Of a stretch of 13,486 nucleotides of DNA, positions 5,821 through 13,486 are shown one piece after another. Each line of letters opens with the position of its first letter. The stretch's first letter is position 1. The DNA lies in contig JAJPXK010000143.1 in assembly GCA_021205485.1 (NCBI GenBank), positions 1 to 13,486 of the forward strand. Reading direction: 5' to 3'. The translations under genes and the position numbers were made by a program. The stretch is from Clostridia bacterium (lineage in GTDB: Bacteria > Bacillota > Clostridia > Christensenellales > Borkfalkiaceae). The notes under the pieces were generated by a model, which was given only the letters and a program-made list of their open reading frames with translations, did not search any database and was not told the origin of the DNA.

Positions 5821-5840
5821 ACATCTGCTATATTTTTCAA
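5792..5840. promoter_or_regulatory. Possible operator: inverted repeat flanking the -10
   Basis: TTGAAAATATA (5792-5802) overlaps the -35, and TATATTTTTCAA (5829-5840) follows the -10. They are inverted copies apart from one extra A/T, separated by 26 bp. An XRE-type protein encoded directly downstream could bind here and repress its own operon. A/T-rich inverted repeats are common by chance, so this is tentative. Confidence 0.3.
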
Positions 5841-5853
5841 TAAGTGATCAGAC

Positions 5854-6720
5854 ATGGATTTTGCTGATAAGGTTAAATATGCAAGAAATAAGTTGGATAT
5901 AAGCCAAGAAAAATTGGCTATAGCACTTGGCGTGTCGTTTGCTACGGTAAATCGATGGGAAAGAGGAAAGTCAAAGCCTTCTTATGAGGCGCAAGAAAAA
6001 TTTATGTCTTTCTGTAAAGAAAAAGGTATTGATTTCGAGGGGTGTCTTATGAAAGAATCAAAAGGCGTAATTTACATTTTAACAAATCCATCGTTTCCTG
6101 AATATGTAAAAATTGGATATGCGGACGACATGAAACAACGGCTACAACAACTAAACAGAAGTGAATGCACGCCTTTTGCTTTTCGCGTATATGCGACATA
6201 CGAAGTTGATATTCGTCTTACAGATATGAAGTTGCATGATATTATTGACAGGCTTAACCCTAATTTACGGGCGATAGACACAGTTGATGGCAAAAAGAGG
6301 GTCAGAGAATTTTATGCAATGACGAAGGAAGATGCATATGCTATATTCGAAGCGATGGCTGAAATACATGGAACCATGGATAGGCTTAAACTAGTAAAGC
6401 CTACAGAAAGTCAGAAAAAAGATGAGGAGATTGCGACGGAAGTAAAAGTGGAAACAAAAGAGAGGGCTACTCCGTTTACATTCGAAATGGTGCATATTCC
6501 TGTTGGCGCCGAATTAGAGTTTTCTTGTCGGGGCAATGAACACGATGGGGAAATATGTACTGTTGCAGACAGTAAAAACGTTGAATATGATGGTAAATTG
6601 TGGTCTCTTTCCGCATTAGCAACGGAGTTGTCTCATAGCAAATGGGGTGTTGCAGGTCCGAGATATTTCAAATATAAGGGCGAATGGTTAAACGATATTC
6701 GTAGAAGATTAGAATTATAA
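5854..6720 (+). CDS. XRE HTH / GIY-YIG (T5orf172-type) / DUF4357- or RAMA-like fusion protein
   Basis: The protein has 288 residues in three parts. Residues 5-56 form a clear Cro/C1-type HTH (KLAIALGVSFATVNRWERGK). Residues about 71-165 match a T5orf172/MUG113-type GIY-YIG domain: GVIYILTN, VKIGYADD, the expected catalytic Arg96 in KQRLQQLN, and REFY near 151-154. A charged linker (about 183-205) leads to a C-terminal region with DGKLWSLSALATEL, GPRYFKYKGEWL and a final arginine-rich helix, resembling DUF4357 or RAMA modules that accompany restriction proteins. It may regulate the hsd operon, cut DNA, or both. The ribosome binding site is weak, but the HTH begins within a few residues of this ATG. 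It lies 24 bp upstream of hsdM on the same transcript. Confidence 0.8.
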   Translation: MDFADKVKYARNKLDISQEKLAIALGVSFATVNRWERGKSKPSYEAQEKFMSFCKEKGIDFEGCLMKESKGVIYILTNPSFPEYVKIGYADDMKQRLQQLNRSECTPFAFRVYATYEVDIRLTDMKLHDIIDRLNPNLRAIDTVDGKKRVREFYAMTKEDAYAIFEAMAEIHGTMDRLKLVKPTESQKKDEEIATEVKVETKERATPFTFEMVHIPVGAELEFSCRGNEHDGEICTVADSKNVEYDGKLWSLSALATELSHSKWGVAGPRYFKYKGEWLNDIRRRLEL

Positions 6721-6744
6721 ACAATAGAGATAGGAGAATACATA

Positions 6745-9324
6745 ATGAATAAGCAACAATTAGCGTCAAAAATTTGGGCAGCGGCAAACGAAATGCGCTC
6801 TAAAATTGAAGCGAGTGAGTATAAAGACTATATCCTTGGCTTTATATTCTATAAATTTCTTTCTGAACAAGAGGAAAGTTATTTGAAAAAAATTGGCGCA
6901 ACTGACGAGGATATTCGTGAAATACGAGAAGAAAGCGAAGAGGCGGTGTCAATTCAAAAGAATCTTGGATATTTTATAGAATACAAGAATTTGTTTTCTA
7001 CTTGGTTAAATATGGGGTCAGATTTTACTGTAGAAAATGTCAGTGATGCTCTCTCTGCTTTTAACAGACTGATTAACCCTTCACATGCGAAAGTATTTAA
7101 TAAAATATTCCTAACCCTTGAAACAGGCTTATCTAAATTGGGCGAAAACTCAAACGCGCAAACAAAGGCTGTGCGTGAGTTAATACACTTGATTAAAATT
7201 ATTCCTATGGATAATAGACAAGGGTATGATGTGCTTGGCTTTATTTATGAATACCTTATCAGTAATTTTGCTGCTAATGCCGGTAAAAAGGCAGGGGAGT
7301 TCTATACACCACACGAAGTATCGCTATTGATGAGCGAAATTATTGCGAATTACCTGCAAGACAGAGATGAAATTAAAATATATGACCCGACAAGCGGTTC
7401 GGGTTCGTTGCTTATAAATATAGGTCAAAGTGTTGCTAAACACATAAACGACAAAAATAAAATTAAATATTATGCACAGGAACTTAAAGAGAATACATAT
7501 AACCTTACCCGTATGAATTTAATCATGCGAGGTATATTGCCAGATAACATCGTAACGCGGTGTGGCGATACGCTTGAAGATGACTGGCCATATTTTGAGG
7601 AAGCGGATGGAAAAATTGTAGAAAATACATACGAACCGCTTACTAACCTTGATGCGGTCGTAAGTAATCCGCCTTATTCGCAAAAATGGAATCCTGTGGA
7701 CAAGCAGCACGATCCCCGTTTTAATGGGTATGGTGTTGCACCTAAAACAAAGGCGGATTATGCTTTTTTGTTGCACGATTTGTATCATCTTCGTCCGGGC
7801 GGAATAATGACTATTGTTCTGCCTCATGGTGTATTATTCCGTGGTGGCGATGAAGGCAAAATACGTAAAAACCTTATTGAAAATAATAATATCGACGCAA
7901 TTATTGGTTTACCTGCAAATATATTCTTTGGAACTGGTATCCCTACCATAATTATGGTTCTTAAAAAAGGTCGTCCTGATGAAGATGTACTCATTATTGA
8001 TGCTTCAAAGGGATATACGAAGGAGGGTAAAAACAACAAACTTCGTGCAAGAGACATTAAAAAAATTACTGATACATATATAGCGCGATTAGAGACTCCA
8101 AATTATTCACGTCGTGTATCTCGTGAGCTGATAAGACAGAACGATTATAATCTTAATATTCCTCGTTATGTTGATTCAAGCGAAAAGCCTGAAAGTATAG
8201 ATATATATGCCACTATGTTTGGCGGAGTTCCTAAAGCCGAAATCAATGAGATGCAAAGGGAATTTACAGCTTTTGCTTCGCTTGAAAGTGAATTGTTTAC
8301 CGAAAGCGATACGCCATATGTCCAAACGAAGACAGAAAACGTCAAGGAAACGATAGAAAACAACAAAGATGTTAAAGCATTCAAACAGACATATATTGAT
8401 GCCTTTGATGGGTTTGGTGATTATTTGCATAATGAACTTATAGGTCAAATGGAAACGGTGCTTATTCCGAGAGAAGAGTCGTTGATTGCCGATGAGATTT
8501 TTCATCGTTTAGAAAATATCCCCTTGGTAGATAAATACGAAGCCTATCAGACACTTGATGATAAATGGCAAATTATTGCAGCCGACCTTGAAATGATACA
8601 GACAGAGGGTATTTCTGCTATAACACAGGTAGACCCTAATATGGTTACAAAAAAGAAGGATGGCAAAGAAGTAGAGGTTCAGGATGGCTATGTTGGGCAC
8701 ATTCTACCTTTTGAGCTTGTACAAAAAATTCTTTTACCGACCGATTTAGCGGAAATAGATGACTTGAATAGGCAACTGACAGAAATTAGCGGCGAGTACG
8801 AGGAGTTTATAGAAAGTATTCCTGAGGAAGATAGGGGGGATTTCTTAAACGAAGATAATACGGCTTTCGTGCCTAAAGAAATAACAAAGATAATTAAGCC
8901 TTATTCAAAGGGAAAAATTAAACCTGAAGCTGGTTCCATAGAAGAAACTTTGATTAAGGTAGATGCTTTAATAAATAGGGAGAAAACTCTCAAAAAGGCA
9001 ATTAAAGATAAAACTACTGATTTACATAATAAAACAAAAGGAGTTATTGAAAATCTGTCTATAGATGAGGCTTTGCCTTTAGTATCAGAAAAATGGATAA
9101 CGCCGATTACAGAAGAAATTTCACTGTTACCCGATTCCATCGTAAGTGAACTTGAAAGCAAGATAAATGCACTTACAAAGAAGTACAGTGTAACAATGCT
9201 TGATATTGACTCAGAAATTAAGCAGTCCGAAGCAAGTTTTTCAAGTCTGATAGATGACCTTGAAGGCGATGAATACGACATGGCAGGGCTTAAAGAGTTA
9301 CAAAAAATGTTAAAGGGGGAGTAA
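6745..9324 (+). CDS. hsdM: Type I restriction-modification DNA methyltransferase subunit M
   Basis: HsdM transfers a methyl group from S-adenosylmethionine to adenine at the site chosen by HsdS. The N-terminal helical HsdM_N domain spans about residues 5-125 and the N6-adenine methyltransferase domain about 150-470. Key motifs are GEFYTPH (184-190), the AdoMet-binding DPTSGSGSLL (214-223) and the catalytic NPPY (308-311, in SNPPYSQKW). At 859 residues it is much longer than classical HsdM (about 500-530). The extra 380 or so residues are charged and helical, with likely coiled-coil segments, and include a conserved-looking VGHILPFELVQ near 651-661. An AGGAG site precedes ATG 6745. The stop is one base from the hsdS start, indicating tight coupling. 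No frameshift or missing motif is seen. Confidence 0.95.
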   Translation: MNKQQLASKIWAAANEMRSKIEASEYKDYILGFIFYKFLSEQEESYLKKIGATDEDIREIREESEEAVSIQKNLGYFIEYKNLFSTWLNMGSDFTVENVSDALSAFNRLINPSHAKVFNKIFLTLETGLSKLGENSNAQTKAVRELIHLIKIIPMDNRQGYDVLGFIYEYLISNFAANAGKKAGEFYTPHEVSLLMSEIIANYLQDRDEIKIYDPTSGSGSLLINIGQSVAKHINDKNKIKYYAQELKENTYNLTRMNLIMRGILPDNIVTRCGDTLEDDWPYFEEADGKIVENTYEPLTNLDAVVSNPPYSQKWNPVDKQHDPRFNGYGVAPKTKADYAFLLHDLYHLRPGGIMTIVLPHGVLFRGGDEGKIRKNLIENNNIDAIIGLPANIFFGTGIPTIIMVLKKGRPDEDVLIIDASKGYTKEGKNNKLRARDIKKITDTYIARLETPNYSRRVSRELIRQNDYNLNIPRYVDSSEKPESIDIYATMFGGVPKAEINEMQREFTAFASLESELFTESDTPYVQTKTENVKETIENNKDVKAFKQTYIDAFDGFGDYLHNELIGQMETVLIPREESLIADEIFHRLENIPLVDKYEAYQTLDDKWQIIAADLEMIQTEGISAITQVDPNMVTKKKDGKEVEVQDGYVGHILPFELVQKILLPTDLAEIDDLNRQLTEISGEYEEFIESIPEEDRGDFLNEDNTAFVPKEITKIIKPYSKGKIKPEAGSIEETLIKVDALINREKTLKKAIKDKTTDLHNKTKGVIENLSIDEALPLVSEKWITPITEEISLLPDSIVSELESKINALTKKYSVTMLDIDSEIKQSEASFSSLIDDLEGDEYDMAGLKELQKMLKGE

Positions 9325-9325
9325 A

Positions 9326-10462
9326 ATGGACGAAAATCAGAAAATTCCCCGCATCAGATTCAAAGGCTTCACAGATACTTGGGAACAGTGTAAGTTGGGA
9401 GACTGCTTTGATGAGCGACAGGAACGTTCAGCTGAAGGTGAGCTTATATCAGTAACAATAAATGATGGCATAAAAAAATTTGCTGAATTGGGCAGACACG
9501 ATAATTCTAGTGATGATAAGTCTCATTATAAGGTCGTAGAAGTAGGAGATATTGCTTATAACTCAATGCGAATGTGGCAGGGAGCAAGCGGATATTCGCC
9601 ATATAAAGGCATATTAAGCCCAGCATATACGGTTTTAGTGCCAAAAGAAAATATAAACGCGCAGTTCTTTGCTTATTTATTTAAGCGCCCAGTAATAATT
9701 CATTTGTTTCAAATTAGTTCGCAGGGTATTACTTCGGATACATGGAATTTAAAATTTCCTTCGTTAAGTGAAATTGAAACAAAGTGTCCGAAAGGAAATG
9801 AACAAGAACTGATAGCGACTTGTTTTAAAGAACTCGACAACCTTATCACCCTTCATCAGCGTAAGTATGATAAACTCGTCAGCGTAAAGAAATCTTTGCT
9901 TGAAAAAATGTTTCCTGCGGATGGCGAAACCGTGCCTAAAATCCGTTTTAAAGGTTTTACTGACCCTTGGGAACAGCGTAAGTTAAAAGATTTCGCTGAA
10001 TATACAGCGTCGTCTTTAACTGCAAAGGATTGTAATGAGAATGGTCGGTTCGATTTATATGATGCAAACAGCTTAATCGGGAAAACAGATGCTATGCATA
10101 TGTCGTGTGATTATATAACAATCATAAAAGATGGGGCGGGAGTGGGAAGAACTAGGATTCTACCAAAGAATACAGCATTTATTGGTACAATGGGGGCATT
10201 GAATGAAAAAAATAGTGACTTTAATTTTTTATTTGCAGTCTTAAATAAGGTCGATTGGGAGAATAAATATTCTGGCTCAACAATACCGCATATTTATTTT
10301 AAGGACTATGGTGAAGATGTTTATAATATTCCAATTAATGAGGAACAGCATCAAATTGGGGCATTTTTTTTAGAGATAGACAACCTTATCACCCTTCATC
10401 AGCGTAAGTTGGATAAGCTGAAAAATATAAAAAAATCACTGCTTGAAAAGATGTTTGTATAG
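9326..10462 (+). CDS. hsdS: Type I restriction-modification specificity subunit S
   Basis: HsdS recognises the bipartite DNA target and holds two HsdM subunits. The 378-residue protein has the standard two-part layout: target recognition domain 1 (about 20-165), a conserved helical spacer (about 168-200), domain 2 (about 220-345) and a second conserved helix at the end. The halves share strong internal repeats: IRFKGFTD-WEQ at residues 10-21 and again from about 206, and DNLITLHQRK before KKSLLEKMF twice. A GGGGGA site precedes ATG 9326, which overlaps the end of hsdM by spacing only. The two recognition domains differ clearly, as expected for an asymmetric target; the target itself cannot be read from sequence. 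Identical DNA repeats inside it could allow domain exchange. Confidence 0.93.
   Translation: MDENQKIPRIRFKGFTDTWEQCKLGDCFDERQERSAEGELISVTINDGIKKFAELGRHDNSSDDKSHYKVVEVGDIAYNSMRMWQGASGYSPYKGILSPAYTVLVPKENINAQFFAYLFKRPVIIHLFQISSQGITSDTWNLKFPSLSEIETKCPKGNEQELIATCFKELDNLITLHQRKYDKLVSVKKSLLEKMFPADGETVPKIRFKGFTDPWEQRKLKDFAEYTASSLTAKDCNENGRFDLYDANSLIGKTDAMHMSCDYITIIKDGAGVGRTRILPKNTAFIGTMGALNEKNSDFNFLFAVLNKVDWENKYSGSTIPHIYFKDYGEDVYNIPINEEQHQIGAFFLEIDNLITLHQRKLDKLKNIKKSLLEKMFV
9836..9866 (+). repeat. 31-bp direct repeat, copy 1 (hsdS central conserved region)
   Basis: This 31-base stretch encodes DNLITLHQRK and recurs without change at 10379-10409, 543 bp downstream and in the same reading frame. It is a possible homologous recombination site for exchanging or deleting recognition domain 2. 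Confidence 0.85.
10379..10409 (+). repeat. 31-bp direct repeat, copy 2 (hsdS C-terminal conserved region)
   Basis: Identical to 9836-9866. Recombination between the copies would remove 543 bp (181 codons, in frame) and leave a half-size HsdS with one recognition domain. Confidence 0.85.
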
Positions 10463-10472
10463 GGGAAAAACG

Positions 10473-13400
10473 ATGATAAATATAAATCAGCAAAATCAGT
10501 ATGCAGAACATTTTGATGACGAAGCTCAATTTGAAAAATCTTTTATTACGCTTTTAACTAATTGCGGATGGGAAAAGGATATCATAAAATATCCGACCGA
10601 ACAGGATTTGATAAATAATTGGGCACAGATATTATATAATAATAACCGCGATATAGATAAGTTGGGTAATTATCCATTAACAAATGGAGAAATGAAGCAA
10701 ATTATAGAGCATATTACAACTTGTCGCACTCCATTTGCTTTGAATGGTTTTATTAATGGCAAAACTGTTGCCATAACAAGAGATAATCCTGCTGATACAT
10801 TGCATTACGGCAAAGAAGTAAGACTACGTATATATGACAGGCTTGAAATAGCAGGTGGTAGAAGTCGTTATCAAATTGTCGAACAACCGAAATTTGAAGC
10901 AAAAAGTTCTGTTTTTCCGCCGCGCCGCGGTGATATAATGTTGCTTATAAATGGTATGCCTGTGTTTCATATTGAGTTAAAAAAGACAGGAATACCAATA
11001 AGTCAGGCGTGGAATCAAATTGAAAAATACTCCCGTGAAAACATATTCAGAGGGATATTTTCGCTTGTTCAAATTTTTATAGCGATGACTCCCGAAGATG
11101 CCGTTTATTTTACTAATCCGGGACCAGAAGGCAGATTTAACCACGACTTTTATTTTCGCTGGGCTGATTTCGATAACCGTCCAATAACTGATTGGAGGGC
11201 ATTTACGCAGAGTTTATTATATATTCCTATGGCGCACCAGCTGATAGGTTTTTATACGGTTGCAGACGGTAAAGATGGCGTTTTAAAGGTATTGCGTTCC
11301 TATCAATATTATGCTGTTTCTGCGATTAGTAATAGGGTTGCACAAAATAAATGGGACGAGAAAAATCAACGAGGCGGTTATATTTGGCATACCACGGGAA
11401 GCGGTAAAACTCTTACCAGTTTTAAAACTGCAGATCTTATCTCAAAATCACAGGATGCGGATAAGGTTGTTTTTCTTGTAGATAGAAAGGAATTGGATAC
11501 GCAGTCGGTAGAAAATTATAGATATTTTGCCGATGACTCAGATGAAATCCAAAGTACAGAAAGTACTGATATACTTATCAATGCGTTAAAACCAGCATCA
11601 CAATCTTCGCCTGAATCTCAATATTCTTTAATAGTAACATCAATTCAAAAATTAAGCAGAATTTATGAAGATGGTTCTAAAAAATCACAAAAAGACATAG
11701 AGCAAATAAACAAAAATCGGATTGTTTTTATCGTTGATGAATGCCATAGAGACACATTTGGCGATATGATGAGCAAGGTTAAAACAACTTTTCCTAATGC
11801 ATTATTCTTTGGTTTTACTGGTACGCCGATTCAGGAAGAAAATAAGAAAAAAGGTTGTACTTCTTCTGATGTATTTGGTAAAGAGTTACATAGATATACA
11901 ATAGGCGATGGGATAAGAGACAAAAATGTTTTAGCTTTTGATCCGTATATGGTGGAAACATTTAAGTCAATGGAAATCAAATCAAAAATTGCACTTGAAA
12001 TGGTCCACGCAACAACGGAGGAGGAAGCTATAAAAGATCCTGTGAAAAGCCTTAAATATTATGAAATACTGGATACACTTCAAATGGCTGGTTACTACAA
12101 TGATACTGGCGATTATATTAAAGGCGCGGAAGATTATCTTCCTGTATCGCAATATCATACAGAAGAACATATTAGCGCCGTTGTGAATGATATTCTTGAT
12201 AAGTATGAACGTGTAAGCCACGGCAGGAAATTTCATTCTATTTTTGCAACGAGTAGCATACCTGAAGCTATTAACTATTATCGTAAACTGAAAGGACACT
12301 TGAAAGCTACTGTTCTTGTAGATCCTTCTGATGATAATGAAAATACTAATATAGAGAAAATACAGGGTCTTGCGGAAATTATAACTGATTACAATAAAAG
12401 ATATGGACAAAATTATAGTATTTCCAGCTATGGGGAAATGAAAAAAGACATATCGTTACGTTTGTCTCACGAAAAGGCTTACAAAGGTATAGAAAGAACG
12501 CCCGAAAAGCAGATAGATATGCTTATTGTTGTAAATCAGATGCTGACAGGTTTTGATTCAAAATGGATTAATGTTTTATATCTTGATAAGCTGATGAAGC
12601 AAGAAAATATTATTCAGGCATTTTCAAGAACAAACAGAATTTTTGGAAGTGATAAACCAGTAGGTCTTATTTACTATTATCGCTATCCGCATACTATGAA
12701 GAGGAATATTGAAGATGCGGTGAAGATGTATTCAGGCGATAAAGCGTATATGGTTTTCGTAGATAAACTTGAAAAAAATCTTGAGGTTTTTAATGCTCTT
12801 TATCTTGAAATTAAGGAATTATTTGAGAACGAAAATATAGAGGATTTTTCTCATTTGCCTAATGATAAAGCCGTGAAAGCTAAATTTGCAAGTAAGTTTA
12901 ATGAACTAAATAAAATGCTTGAAATGATAAAAGTTCAGGATTTTACTTGGAAACAGTCTGTTTATGGTGATACGAAAGTTCTTATTACAGAACAAATTTA
13001 TTTAACTTTGTTGCAAAGGTATAAAGAACTTACTATTCGTGTGCCTACAGAGGGAGGGACTTATGAAGAACCGCCGTATGATTTAGATTCTCATATAACA
13101 GAAATTAGCACTGGTAAAATTGATGCTGATTATATGAATAGCCGTTTCGATAAGTATTTGAAAGTAAAGTTGGATGGCGAATCCAAGAAAAATATAGAAA
13201 TGGCGTTGCAAGCACTCTATAAATCATTTGCAATGTTGCCTGAAGAAGAACAAAAGTATGCGGAAATATTTATAAAGGATGTGCAACTTGGTAATCTTAT
13301 CCCTGAAGGTGGTAAGACTTTCCGCGATTATATTACGGAATATATGAGAAAGGCAAAAGATGACCAAATCCATCGTTTTGCGGAAACTTTTGGAATTGAC

Positions 13401-13486
13401 GAAGCAATGCTCCGTGAGATTATGTCGCTTCATCCTACAGAGGAAACATTAAATGAATATGGTAAATATGATAAAATAAAAAATAC
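10473..13486 (+). CDS. hsdR: Type I restriction endonuclease subunit R (3' end outside window)
   Basis: The frame is open from ATG 10473 to the right edge, giving 1004 visible codons; HsdR proteins usually have about 1000-1100 residues, so little is missing. An AGGGG site precedes the start, 10 bp after hsdS. HsdR cuts DNA far from unmethylated sites after ATP-driven translocation. The N-terminal nuclease has the PD-(D/E)XK set Asp154, Glu168-Leu-Lys170 and a Gln182-xxx-Tyr186 motif (QIEKY). The motor has Walker A HTTGSGKT (306-313), DECH (422-425), TGTP (449-452) and motif VI QAFSRTNR (about 715-722). The following helical region should contact HsdM. Motif spacing resembles the EcoR124-like (type IC) group. 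No frameshift is seen, so it looks functional. Confidence 0.93.
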   Translation, partial: MININQQNQYAEHFDDEAQFEKSFITLLTNCGWEKDIIKYPTEQDLINNWAQILYNNNRDIDKLGNYPLTNGEMKQIIEHITTCRTPFALNGFINGKTVAITRDNPADTLHYGKEVRLRIYDRLEIAGGRSRYQIVEQPKFEAKSSVFPPRRGDIMLLINGMPVFHIELKKTGIPISQAWNQIEKYSRENIFRGIFSLVQIFIAMTPEDAVYFTNPGPEGRFNHDFYFRWADFDNRPITDWRAFTQSLLYIPMAHQLIGFYTVADGKDGVLKVLRSYQYYAVSAISNRVAQNKWDEKNQRGGYIWHTTGSGKTLTSFKTADLISKSQDADKVVFLVDRKELDTQSVENYRYFADDSDEIQSTESTDILINALKPASQSSPESQYSLIVTSIQKLSRIYEDGSKKSQKDIEQINKNRIVFIVDECHRDTFGDMMSKVKTTFPNALFFGFTGTPIQEENKKKGCTSSDVFGKELHRYTIGDGIRDKNVLAFDPYMVETFKSMEIKSKIALEMVHATTEEEAIKDPVKSLKYYEILDTLQMAGYYNDTGDYIKGAEDYLPVSQYHTEEHISAVVNDILDKYERVSHGRKFHSIFATSSIPEAINYYRKLKGHLKATVLVDPSDDNENTNIEKIQGLAEIITDYNKRYGQNYSISSYGEMKKDISLRLSHEKAYKGIERTPEKQIDMLIVVNQMLTGFDSKWINVLYLDKLMKQENIIQAFSRTNRIFGSDKPVGLIYYYRYPHTMKRNIEDAVKMYSGDKAYMVFVDKLEKNLEVFNALYLEIKELFENENIEDFSHLPNDKAVKAKFASKFNELNKMLEMIKVQDFTWKQSVYGDTKVLITEQIYLTLLQRYKELTIRVPTEGGTYEEPPYDLDSHITEISTGKIDADYMNSRFDKYLKVKLDGESKKNIEMALQALYKSFAMLPEEEQKYAEIFIKDVQLGNLIPEGGKTFRDYITEYMRKAKDDQIHRFAETFGIDEAMLREIMSLHPTEETLNEYGKYDKIKN

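Noticed and set aside
11982..12410. Minus-strand reading frame of 142 codons
   Set aside because: It is antisense to hsdR in its conserved motor region; the product is an Ile/Phe-rich shadow.

Overview
The window looks like a piece of an AT-rich Bacillota (Clostridia-type) chromosome. The evidence is the AGGAG/GGAGG ribosome binding sites, TTGxxx-17-TATAAT promoters, hairpin-plus-T-run terminators and the style of the proteins. No gene fixes the genus. The left third (to about 2900) looks like core chromosome: the tail of a DUF3427 helicase (+), then on the minus strand a pfkB-family sugar-phosphate kinase followed by a short Sfp-type phosphopantetheinyl transferase, and then a complete tmRNA gene (ssrA, 2496-2883, +) with its promoter, a structured leader and two terminators. 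The pfkB gene is visibly richer in G+C than everything to the right of ssrA.

Everything right of ssrA reads on the plus strand and looks like accessory DNA inserted at the ssrA 3' end, a classic integration site. First comes about 360 bp of non-coding DNA with a perfect palindrome and a two-copy direct repeat. Then a tight four-gene cassette (3247-5755) encodes an HTH/zinc-ribbon protein, a protein of unknown function, a small Cas4-like PD-(D/E)XK nuclease with an iron-sulphur-type cysteine set, and a HAD-family 5'(3')-deoxyribonucleotidase-like enzyme.

A second transcription unit starts from a strong promoter at 5792-5820. It encodes an XRE-HTH / GIY-YIG (T5orf172-type) / DUF4357- or RAMA-like fusion, followed by a complete hsdM, a complete hsdS and an hsdR that runs off the right edge (1004 codons visible, all key motifs present). 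HsdM and HsdS should form the methyltransferase, and HsdR adds ATP-driven translocation and cleavage. The fusion gene is 24 bp from hsdM and is probably a regulator or accessory nuclease of the system.

No integrase, transposase, CRISPR array, tRNA or rRNA is visible. If this is an integrated island, its integrase and far attachment site lie outside the window. The least described parts are the four-gene cassette, the HTH-GIY-YIG fusion, the long tmRNA tag and the structured RNA ahead of ssrA.
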